From Nostoc cf. edaphicum LEGE 07299 (lineage in GTDB: Bacteria > Cyanobacteriota > Cyanobacteriia > Cyanobacteriales > Nostocaceae), in assembly GCF_015207245.1 (NCBI RefSeq), contig NZ_JADEXF010000014.1, positions 1 through 12,700 on the forward strand: 12,700 bases of DNA, read 5' to 3'. The position numbers and the translations under genes were made by a program. This document shows, one piece after another, positions 6,672 to 12,579 of the stretch (position 1 is the first letter of the stretch; each line of letters begins with the position of its first letter). A model generated the notes under the pieces. It was given only the letters and a program-made list of their open reading frames with translations, ran no database searches and was not told the DNA's origin.

Positions 6672-6730
6672 GTTCTGACTTAAGTGGCTAATCAGGTATT
6701 ACATTATATCGCAGTCAGAACGCGATTTTT
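6672..6730 (+). terminator. Terminator-like hairpin in the leader of the Mo-nitro_C gene
   Basis: GTTCTGACT (6672-6680) and AGTCAGAAC (6713-6721) form an exact 9-bp stem with a 32-nt loop, and five T residues follow shortly after (6726-6730). It sits about 75 nt before the start codon, so it may be an attenuator, the 3' end of a small RNA starting near 6590, or chance. Confidence 0.4.
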
Positions 6731-6804
6731 CCGGGAAAGTTCGTTGCCACGTTGTATATATTCATCAAAAAGGTGAATAGCCTCAATAACACAGAGGGTT
6801 AACC

Positions 6805-7182
6805 ATGAAGGTATTCGACAATACCACCAAAAAGATTTTTCTGGCTAGCTGGGTATCAATCAATCAAGCAGAGACTAGTGACGATAAAGTAACCCAGTTA
6901 AACCATTCTGCTTCCAAGCCTCAGTGGGATATTCTCCAACCCCTACGGCAAAGAGTAGAAAATATTCAAGTCCGCGATCGCCAACTAGCTCACCGCTTGT
7001 GCAAACTGATTCCATCTCAGTGCCCCTTTGAGCGCGATGTAAAATTATTTGGGAAGACCTTGTTTCACATCCCACCCATGTGCAAGCTCAACCCCTTATA
7101 TGAAGAAGTGGTTGGTCTACGTTTCCGAGCGTTGTGCTATCTAGCCGACGAGTGTGGCGAAGATGTATCGCAGTACTGCTAA
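6805..7182 (+). CDS. Mo-nitrogenase C-terminal-domain (Mo-nitro_C) protein
   Basis: This 125-aa protein has a variable N-terminal 40 residues followed by the domain known as Mo-dependent nitrogenase C-terminal (about 44-125). Recognisable pieces are PLRQRVENIQVRD, LAHRLCKLIPSQCPFERDVK (61-80), LFGKTLFHIPPMCKLNPLYE (81-100) and GLRFRALCYLADECGED (104-120). It holds six cysteines in the last 60 residues (66, 73, 93, 111, 117, 125), suggesting a metal or redox site, though none is proven. The name is historical: such stand-alone proteins are found in cyanobacteria apart from nitrogenase genes, and their function is unknown. There is no signal peptide. The start ATG has GAGGG 6 nt upstream. It is transcribed alone, with a long leader and a two-way terminator behind it. 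Confidence 0.88.
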   Translation: MKVFDNTTKKIFLASWVSINQAETSDDKVTQLNHSASKPQWDILQPLRQRVENIQVRDRQLAHRLCKLIPSQCPFERDVKLFGKTLFHIPPMCKLNPLYEEVVGLRFRALCYLADECGEDVSQYC

Positions 7183-7204
7183 TACTGAGATATGAACGCT
7201 GAGG

Positions 7205-7280
7205 AAAAAGTTAGGAGTCAGGAGTAACAGGCCGGGGATCAATAATATAACTCCTAATTCCTAACTCCTAACCATTTTTT
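7205..7280. terminator. Two-way terminator between convergent genes
   Basis: Positions 7210-7225 (GTTAGGAGTCAGGAGT) pair with 7257-7272 (ATTCCTAACTCCTAAC) at 14 of 16 positions. On the plus strand T6 follows at 7275-7280; on the minus strand the A5 at 7205-7209 gives a T5. It therefore has terminator form for both the Mo-nitro_C gene and the caspase-fold gene. The stem is built from repeated TTAGGAG-type units. Confidence 0.7.
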
Positions 7281-7292
7281 ATTATTTTTTTA

Positions 7293-9149
7293 CTATTTCT
7301 TTTGCCATTTTTGAATGGCATCCTGAGCATCTTCGTAAGCGCCTGTCTCCTCTGGCACTAAAGCTGCGGTGGCAATTGCGGCTTTACGTTCTCCTTCGGC
7401 AGCGCGACGCTTTGCCAAGTTTAAAATTTTCTCACTCCAGTTATTGATCGATTTTTGCGCAGCATCAAAGCCTGGTTGAGCGGCTGGTACTTTCTTGGCA
7501 ACTTCGATCGCCCGATTGTAGGTAGATGCCTGTTCGGGCTTAATTAAGGCATTCGCTGCATCTAAAAGAGTTTTGTTACTCACATACTGTTTACCCTCTA
7601 AGCGCCACAGGTTAATTGCTGCTTGTGCTTTGGCGTAGGGGGCTTCATCTTTGGTGATTAATCGAGCCGCAGCAATAGCGCTGGCATACTGTCTTTGTTT
7701 AGCACGACCCTCTGCTAAATCTAAAATCATCTGGCTCCAAATCTTAATATTCTCCTGAGCTTGTTCGTACAGTGGTTCACCAGGTTTAATTTTTCGGGCT
7801 GTAGCGATCGCCATGCTCAAATCGCTCGCCTGAGTTTGTCTGAGCGACATTTTCGCCAGGTCTAATACTGCTTGATTTCGCTTTTTTGATTGGGAACTAG
7901 AGGCTATTTGAGCGCTAGATTGGTTGTTGAGTCTAACTGGTGGAGTGCGATAGCTTGGTAAATTCTCGACAACCTGGCGATCGTTAACAGTAGCATTGGG
8001 TGATGCACTTGATATTTGCTTAATTCTAAAAGTTTCTTGATTACGCAGAAAAACTACAGCGATTAAACCTGCTACCAGCAAGCTGCCTCCGCCCCACAAG
8101 ATAAACTGTTTCCAAAAAGGGATGCTTGGCTGATTCGCTGGCAATCGAGAGACGTAACCTTTTGAGGAATTAGGGATAAATCTTCCTCTGGTATTCACTC
8201 CTAAGGAAGTTTCTGCTATTGGCTGGGAAACTAAGCTGCCTTTTGACTCCTGGACTTTTTGACCTTTCATCAGTTGGGAGGAGTTCACACTAGCTTCTCC
8301 CCGTCTGCCCCGATCTGCTGAAGTTTTAGAGGAATCGTCAAGGGGAGGAGCTGCAAGGGCAACAGCAAAAGATTCGTCAGGATAAATCACCGCTTCTGGC
8401 TGAAAATCACTTTCCATTGCCAAATTTGGCAAGATTACTTGCTGCCTTGATGGGATGATCGTGGCAGGGTTTTGGATAGGACGCCAGTGGTGGTGACATA
8501 ATTTTGGCACGATCAGGCTTAGGTAGCTTTCTAAATCTGCCAAGTTGCTGCCATTGCCAGAACGTAAAGCTTCTAATAAAGCTGCTGTAAAGAATCCGTG
8601 ACCTAGTTCGTTACTCTCATGGGAAAATTGTTCTGGTTGGCAAGAAAGAATTGTCGCCAGTTGTAGTTCTTGGGCTAGTTCTATTGTTTCTTCACCAACG
8701 GGAGCATCCGCTTGAGTACCAAAAGCGCGGTTGATATCGAGTAGTAGCAATACATTCAGATCGGCAAGTTGCAGACTTTGCATTAGCGATCGCAATTCTA
8801 TGCCAGTCTCTTGCACCAGTTCCGGGTTCCCCTCTGCTGGCATTAAGTAATCTTTACCCTTGTAATTGACTCCATAGCCGCTAAAGAATAACCACAGATA
8901 GTCTTCCGGTTGCCAACTTGTTGCTGCCAAATCTTCAAGCAGCAGCAAAATATTCTCCTTCGTCGGGTAAGTCGATCTATCCCCAATCGGCGGCGAAGTA
9001 TCTGTCATCACTAAACAGTGCTTGGGGAGAAAACCTGCCTCTGTCACCAAAAAATCTTCTAGTGCCTCAGCATCTGCTTGGGCACAACTTAAAGGTTGAA
9101 ATAACTGATATTGATTGATACCAATCGCGATCGCCCAGTAATTTGCCAT
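7293..9149 (-). CDS. Membrane-anchored pseudo-orthocaspase (caspase fold, His/Cys replaced)
   Basis: This 618-aa protein has an N-terminal caspase/metacaspase p20-like domain (1 to about 240). It opens YWAIAIGINQYQ, has LSCAQADAEALEDFL (20-34), DYLWLFFSGYGV (83-94) and NVLLLLDINRAFG (132-144). In active members these last two read FSGHG and DxC; here the positions hold Tyr92 and Asn140, so the proteolytic dyad is lost while Asp138 remains. A polar linker (245-345) leads to one membrane helix (about 348-368, GGGSLLVAGLIAVVFL). Four degenerate helical repeats with a YxxAQxxIxxW core follow (about 443-480, 488-516, 545-580, 588-616). The predicted topology has the caspase fold in the cytoplasm and the repeats across the membrane, or the reverse. 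Inactive orthocaspases are known in cyanobacteria, and a binding or scaffold role is inferred. The start ATG has only a weak GAG upstream. It is divergent from the 163-aa gene. Confidence 0.88.
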   Translation of the reverse strand: MANYWAIAIGINQYQLFQPLSCAQADAEALEDFLVTEAGFLPKHCLVMTDTSPPIGDRSTYPTKENILLLLEDLAATSWQPEDYLWLFFSGYGVNYKGKDYLMPAEGNPELVQETGIELRSLMQSLQLADLNVLLLLDINRAFGTQADAPVGEETIELAQELQLATILSCQPEQFSHESNELGHGFFTAALLEALRSGNGSNLADLESYLSLIVPKLCHHHWRPIQNPATIIPSRQQVILPNLAMESDFQPEAVIYPDESFAVALAAPPLDDSSKTSADRGRRGEASVNSSQLMKGQKVQESKGSLVSQPIAETSLGVNTRGRFIPNSSKGYVSRLPANQPSIPFWKQFILWGGGSLLVAGLIAVVFLRNQETFRIKQISSASPNATVNDRQVVENLPSYRTPPVRLNNQSSAQIASSSQSKKRNQAVLDLAKMSLRQTQASDLSMAIATARKIKPGEPLYEQAQENIKIWSQMILDLAEGRAKQRQYASAIAAARLITKDEAPYAKAQAAINLWRLEGKQYVSNKTLLDAANALIKPEQASTYNRAIEVAKKVPAAQPGFDAAQKSINNWSEKILNLAKRRAAEGERKAAIATAALVPEETGAYEDAQDAIQKWQKK

Positions 9150-9193
9150 CCCGCTCTTTGTCAGTTATTGTTGTTTGCTGGTCTTAAAATTGC

Positions 9194-9224
9194 GGTTGGC
9201 TTTGCCAAAAAAACAAAGCTAACC
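9194..9224 (-). promoter_or_regulatory. Hairpin in the leader of the caspase-fold gene
   Basis: GGTTGGCTTTG (9194-9204) and CAAAGCTAACC (9214-9224) form an 11-bp stem with one G-T pair and a 9-nt loop. It lies 45 nt upstream of the caspase-fold start and would be in its 5' leader if transcription begins further upstream. On the minus strand the stem is followed by GCAATTTTAAG, a weak T-run, so attenuation is possible but unproven. Confidence 0.4.
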
Positions 9225-9270
9225 TATGTCTTATAGTCTAGGTGATTCTGATTGAATCTTAAGTTAGAAT

Positions 9271-9284
9271 GTAATTTTTATTAC
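9271..9284. promoter_or_regulatory. Candidate NtcA-binding site (GTA-N8-TAC)
   Basis: GTAATTTTTATTAC fits the NtcA consensus GTA-N8-TAC and is palindromic over 5 bp each side (GTAAT/ATTAC). It lies 68 nt before the ATG of the 163-aa gene and 121 nt before that of the caspase-fold gene. TACCTT (9303-9308) has the TAN3T -10 form but at 18 nt rather than the usual 20-24. A plain GTA-N8-TAC should occur about three times by chance in a window this size; the 10-bp palindrome is much rarer. Confidence 0.4.
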
Positions 9285-9352
9285 GTTAGTTAGCCGGAAA
9301 AATACCTTTACCTAATTTCAATAACAGATCATTACTAAGGAGATAGAAGGTC

Positions 9353-9844
9353 ATGAGCAAAATTTCTGCTCACCTACCATCATCGCTCGCTCCCTTTTCA
9401 GTTATTAGCCAAATTGCCAGAAGAATCCGGATAATTCCTTTAGTAGTTTTGCTCATATCTACTGTTCCTGCGTGGTTTTTGATGGAAGCGATCGCACCGC
9501 AGGTTGTGCGAGCTTACACCGCTAGAGTCGATCTAGCTATTGACCGCCTGCCAGAAGAAAACTATGAAACCGTTCTCAGGAGAGCGGAAGCGGTCGCTAG
9601 GGCAGCCGCTCAAAGGAGCTTCGACCAAGATATCTTGGTGACAGATGTTTCCATCATTGTGTCCGTACAAAATTATGGAGCGATCGCACCAGTCCTGACA
9701 TTAGATGTCAGTCGTCCTCAATGGCGATCGCGTCCTGATGCTCAAAATTGGGCCACTTACTTCAAAACTGCGCGATCTTTACTTTTCTTTGAAAATAACT
9801 CCAATCAAGTTCCAGCAGCTAGCGCTGTGTCAACACCAAAATGA
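9353..9844 (+). CDS. Membrane-anchored or exported protein of unknown function (163 aa)
   Basis: I do not recognise a named family. An N-terminal basic stretch (RRIRI, 23-27) precedes a hydrophobic helix (about 28-45, IPLVVLLISTVPAWFLMEAI), which is either a late signal peptide with possible cleavage after AYTA (57) or an uncleaved anchor. The remainder has a helical segment rich in Ala and Arg (YETVLRRAEAVARAAAQRSF) and a beta-rich part (ILVTDVSIIVSVQNYGAIAP, VLTLDVSRPQW) ending in a low-complexity tail. It should sit on the outer face of the plasma membrane, in the periplasm or in the thylakoid lumen. The start ATG has AAGGAG at 9337-9342, 10 nt upstream. It contains three HIP1 octamers. 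It is transcribed away from the caspase-fold gene and probably shares control signals with it. Confidence 0.75.
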   Translation: MSKISAHLPSSLAPFSVISQIARRIRIIPLVVLLISTVPAWFLMEAIAPQVVRAYTARVDLAIDRLPEENYETVLRRAEAVARAAAQRSFDQDILVTDVSIIVSVQNYGAIAPVLTLDVSRPQWRSRPDAQNWATYFKTARSLLFFENNSNQVPAASAVSTPK

Positions 9845-9860
9845 CGGGTTGAGCTAGAAG

Positions 9861-9887
9861 TCCGAGCCAAAGCTTTCTTGGCTCGGA
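9861..9887 (+). terminator. Strong G/C-rich hairpin after the 163-aa gene
   Basis: TCCGAGCCAA (9861-9870) and TTGGCTCGGA (9878-9887) form an exact 10-bp stem with a 7-nt loop, 17 nt past the stop codon. A second small hairpin (AGAAAG/CTTTCT, 9904-9920) follows. No T-run follows either stem. Confidence 0.6.
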
Positions 9888-10000
9888 ACCTTGGGGGATT
9901 TAAAGAAAGTCATTCTTTCTGTTCCCGCGTCCTAGTGTCAGTCTGAACCCAACTTACTTATTCCTGACTCAACTGTTGTCTTTGGCGTCAGTGGATGGCC

Positions 10001-10006
10001 TAGAAT
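10001..10006 (+). promoter_or_regulatory. Possible -10 element of rpmF
   Basis: TAGAAT matches TATAAT at 5 of 6 positions and lies 35 nt before the rpmF start. TTGTCT at 9976-9981 could be a -35, but its 19-nt spacing is long. This is weak evidence only. Confidence 0.3.
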
Positions 10007-10040
10007 AAGAAGGTTGTCAAGAATCGCGATATCTGCTGAC

Positions 10041-10214
10041 ATGGCTGTTCCTAAGAAGAAAACTTCCAAATCAAAACGAGATAAACGTCGAGCTACCTGG
10101 AGGCATAAAGCCGTCGTTGAAGCTCAGAAAGCCCTATCTCTGGGCAAGTCAATTTTGACTGGACGTTCTACATTTGTTTATCCAACTGCTGAAGAAGAGG
10201 AAGAAGAATCATAA
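10041..10214 (+). CDS. rpmF: 50S ribosomal protein L32
   Basis: This 57-aa basic protein begins [20 protein letters not shown], the standard bL32 N-terminus, and ends in an acidic run EEEEEES typical of cyanobacterial versions. It lacks the four zinc-binding cysteines found in some bacterial L32 proteins, so it is the Cys-free form. ATG at 10041 is chosen because the MAVPKKK start is conserved; an in-frame TTG at 10014 would add nine non-homologous residues. No clear Shine-Dalgarno site precedes the ATG, so initiation may not rely on one. It appears to be transcribed alone. Confidence 0.97.
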   Translation: MAVPKKKTSKSKRDKRRATWRHKAVVEAQKALSLGKSILTGRSTFVYPTAEEEEEES

Positions 10215-10222
10215 TTTCTCAG

Positions 10223-10318
10223 TCAGGAAAAGCACGAACAGCACCGATAGATTTGATTGCCAAGCTCAACAATCAAAGTTCCGATCGCTAGATAAATGCT
10301 TTTTCTTAGCTTTCCTGA
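10223..10318 (+). terminator. Nested hairpins after rpmF
   Basis: TTTGATTG (10252-10259) and CAATCAAA (10270-10277) form an exact 8-bp stem with a 10-nt loop, 37 nt past the stop. It is enclosed by TCAGGAAA (10223-10230) and TTTCCTGA (10311-10318), an outer exact 8-bp repeat. A T5 run lies at 10300-10304. It could be a compound terminator or a structured 3' region. Confidence 0.45.
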
Positions 10319-10371
10319 TTGCATTATGAATCATAGACACTCTACATAAGCTCATTAGATCGAAAAAAATT

Positions 10372-10408
10372 GGTAGTGAGTAATTGGAAATATCCATTAC
10401 CCATTACC
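10372..10408. repeat. Inverted CCATTAC-type heptamer repeat
   Basis: CCATTAC occurs twice in tandem at 10394-10407. Upstream, GGTAGTGAGTAATTGG (10372-10387) is an imperfect inverse complement, giving a hairpin-like unit of STRR type. It lies in the 295-nt gap before the molybdopterin-domain gene. Confidence 0.5.
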
Positions 10409-10509
10409 TATCATTCAAGAGTCCATATAAAGAGTAAAACATCTGATACTGTTGGCAATTCAGCAAAAAAGCTTGTAAACATCTTGAGAAAACTTATTTT
10501 TCTCTAACT

Positions 10510-11115
10510 ATGCTAGGAAAATTTTTTCAGAAACCAGGCAAAGAAGAGAGCGAACGCGTCCCTCCTGGTCAACACTTAGCTAAAGGTTTTCCCGTATTAA
10601 CTTACGGCGAAACTCCCCAAGTCAGCACTGAGGAATGGGAGTTTCGAGTTTGGGGTTTAGCAAAATCTGTTACCTTTAGTTGGTCAGATTTTATGGCGCT
10701 ACCTCAACACGAATTCACAGCTGACTTCCACTGTGTAACGCGCTGGTCTAAACTTGATGTCAAATGGACTGGCATTAAAGTTACAGATTTCATGGGTCTG
10801 ATTGAATTAGACCCGAAAGTAGCCCACGTTATGGAACACTGCTATGGCGGCTACACCACCAATATTTCCATAGAAGATTTTCTGCGCGAAGAAAACTTCT
10901 TTGCTTTTAAAGTCTTTGGTGAAGACCTTCCATCTGAACACGGTGGGCCGATGAGGCTAGTTGTGCCCCACCTCTACGCTTGGAAAAGTGCTAAGTGGCT
11001 TAATGGTTTGGAATTTTTAGCTGCTGAAGAACTTGGTTTTTGGGAGCGCAATGGCTACCATCGTCGTGGTGAACCTTGGGCTGAGGAGCGTTACAGCAAC
11101 GCTTTTGGGATTTAA
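10510..11115 (+). CDS. Molybdopterin-dependent sulfite-oxidase-like oxidoreductase
   Basis: This 201-aa protein is made almost entirely of the oxidoreductase molybdopterin-binding domain (sulfite oxidase/MsrP fold). Landmarks are the early EEWEFRVWGL (41-50), DFHCVTRWSK with Cys75 as the expected molybdenum ligand, DVKWTGI, HCYGGYTTNISIEDFL (110-125) and the cofactor-binding GGPMRLVVPHLYAWKSAKWL (145-164), ending ELGFWERNGYHRRGEPW. It has no Tat or Sec signal, no haem domain and no dimerisation domain, so it should be a soluble cytosolic single-domain enzyme; short forms like this are known in bacteria. The substrate is unknown. The start ATG has no clear ribosome binding site, but the N-terminal PPGQHLAKGFPVLTYG segment is typical of the family. 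It is transcribed alone and converges on the aldehyde dehydrogenase gene. Confidence 0.9.
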   Translation: MLGKFFQKPGKEESERVPPGQHLAKGFPVLTYGETPQVSTEEWEFRVWGLAKSVTFSWSDFMALPQHEFTADFHCVTRWSKLDVKWTGIKVTDFMGLIELDPKVAHVMEHCYGGYTTNISIEDFLREENFFAFKVFGEDLPSEHGGPMRLVVPHLYAWKSAKWLNGLEFLAAEELGFWERNGYHRRGEPWAEERYSNAFGI

Positions 11116-11131
11116 TAGTTCAGAAGGGAAT

Positions 11132-11187
11132 AGGTTACAGGTTATAGGTTACAGTCAAGAAAAACTGTACCCTATCATCTGTACCCT
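11132..11187. terminator. Heptamer-built hairpin between convergent genes
   Basis: Three tandem heptamers, AGGTTAC, AGGTTAT and AGGTTAC (11132-11152), face CTGTACC-type units on the other side. ATAGGTTACAG (11144-11154) pairs with CTGTACCCTAT (11165-11175) with one mismatch, and AGGTTACAG (11132-11140) pairs with CTGTACCCT (11179-11187) with one mismatch. A T5 run follows on the plus strand near 11194-11198. It ends just beyond the stop codons of both flanking genes. Confidence 0.6.
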
Positions 11188-11196
11188 TTAACCTTT

Positions 11197-12579
11197 TTAA
11201 CCTAGAAGTTTCTTGATTAGTGGCAATTTTCCCTGATATGGAGCATATCGCCATTTTAAATCGAGCCAGAAGGAGTTTTGCAATACACTTTTCTTATGGG
11301 AAAAGGTGTCAAAGCTAGCTTTGCCGTGATAGTTGCCGATACCGCTATCTCCCACTCCACCAAATGGTAAAGACGAGACACCAACCTGCATCACTGTGTC
11401 ATTAATACAAACTCCACCAGAGGAAGTTTCCTGCAAAACTCGCTTTTGCAGGTTTTTATCTTGAGAAAATAAGTATAACGCCAAGGGTTTGGGTCTAGAG
11501 TTAATCAAGGCGATCGCTTCTGCAATGTCAGTATATTCAATGATGGGTAAAATGGGCCCAAAGATTTCTTCCTGCATGACAGAATCTTCTAGGGAGACAT
11601 TATCAATTAGTGTTGGAGCAATATAACGCTCTGAAGGTTGATTTTCTCCACCGATGACAACTTTTCCATCTTTGAGAAAACTAACTAATCTCTCAAAGTG
11701 TTTTTCACTGATAATGCGGGCATAATCAGGACTGCTTGCTGGATTCTCGCCATAAAATTCTTTTAAAGATTTTTCCAGACCATCTATTAAATCTTTCTTG
11801 ATTGTTTTATTAACTAAAAGATAGTCAGGGGCGATACAAGTTTGCCCAGCATTAATGAATTTCCCCCAAGTAATTCGTCTGACAGTGTGTTCGAGATTAA
11901 TGTCAGTATCTACTATGCAAGGACTTTTGCCACCCAATTCTAAAGTCACTGGTGTGAGATATTTTGCCGCTGCTGCCATGATGATTTTACCGACGACTGT
12001 ACCACCAGTAAAAAAGATATGGTCAAACTTTTCTGTAAGTAGTTTTTGACTTGCTTCCACGCCTCCTTCAATTACTGCAAGATAAGCAGGGTCAAAATGT
12101 TTGGCAATAATCTTAGCAATGACATCAGACGTATGAGAAGCAATTTCGGAAGGTTTGATAATTGCACAATTACCGGCTGCGATCGCACCTATTAACGGTG
12201 AGATAATTAACTGAAATGGATAGTTCCAAGGACCGATGATTAAGACAACCCCTAATGGTTCTGGATAAATTTTAGCTGAGTATGAAAAAAAATCCCAGGA
12301 AACCGCTGCTTTTTGGGGTTTAGTCCAGTTTTGAAGATGTTTGATGGCGTAATCAATATCCTTAATTACACTGATTTCTGTAAGGTAAGTTTCTACTTCT
12401 GGTTTATGTAAATCCGCTTTTAATGCCTCGATTATTGACTGTTCATGCAGGGTAATTGCTTGCTTAAGATTTTTCAGTTGTTCAATGCGAAAATTCACAT
12501 CTTTAGTTTTGCCCGTTTGAAAAAAATCTCGCTGAGTCTGGATAATATTGCCAACGTTAGATAATTCAGTGGTAATCAT
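11197..12579 (-). CDS. Aldehyde dehydrogenase, ALDH3 type
   Basis: NAD(P)-dependent oxidation of an aldehyde to the carboxylate. At 460 aa it fits the shorter ALDH3-like class, not the roughly 500-aa ALDH1/2 class. The oxyanion Asn119 is in GPWNYPF, the cofactor Lys142 in IIKPSE, the FFTGGTVVGK motif at 189-198, the general base Glu214 in LELGGKSP, and the catalytic Cys248 in NAGQTCIAPDY. EEIFGPILP and LPFGGVGDSGIG follow. The C-terminal stretch SFWLDLKWRYAPYQGKLPLI carries aromatic and hydrophobic residues, as in fatty-aldehyde dehydrogenases that touch membranes. In cyanobacteria this class has been linked to long-chain fatty aldehyde (AldE-type) and apocarotenal oxidation; the substrate here is inferred only. 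The start ATG has AGGA 7 nt upstream. It is transcribed alone. Confidence 0.95.
   Translation of the reverse strand: MITTELSNVGNIIQTQRDFFQTGKTKDVNFRIEQLKNLKQAITLHEQSIIEALKADLHKPEVETYLTEISVIKDIDYAIKHLQNWTKPQKAAVSWDFFSYSAKIYPEPLGVVLIIGPWNYPFQLIISPLIGAIAAGNCAIIKPSEIASHTSDVIAKIIAKHFDPAYLAVIEGGVEASQKLLTEKFDHIFFTGGTVVGKIIMAAAAKYLTPVTLELGGKSPCIVDTDINLEHTVRRITWGKFINAGQTCIAPDYLLVNKTIKKDLIDGLEKSLKEFYGENPASSPDYARIISEKHFERLVSFLKDGKVVIGGENQPSERYIAPTLIDNVSLEDSVMQEEIFGPILPIIEYTDIAEAIALINSRPKPLALYLFSQDKNLQKRVLQETSSGGVCINDTVMQVGVSSLPFGGVGDSGIGNYHGKASFDTFSHKKSVLQNSFWLDLKWRYAPYQGKLPLIKKLLG

Larger units (their letters stand above)
6298..6804. other. 507-nt gap between divergent genes
   Basis: The part near the minus-strand gene holds a short repeat-like ORF (6328-6429). 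The middle holds TGTAA-ATG-TTACA (6533-6545), a small palindrome of operator size. The part near the plus-strand gene holds two long-range inverted repeats described separately. GAGGG at 6794-6798 is the ribosome binding site for the gene at 6805. TATATT near 6756 could be a -10 element, but no -35 stands out. Confidence 0.5.

Noticed and set aside
10014..10040. TTG start extending L32 by nine residues
   Set aside because: The conserved MAVPKKK N-terminus starts at 10041 and the upstream residues match no L32.
6805..11115. Functional link between the Mo-nitro_C protein and the molybdopterin enzyme through molybdenum
   Set aside because: The first name comes from domain history, not proven molybdenum use, and several unrelated transcription units lie between the two genes.
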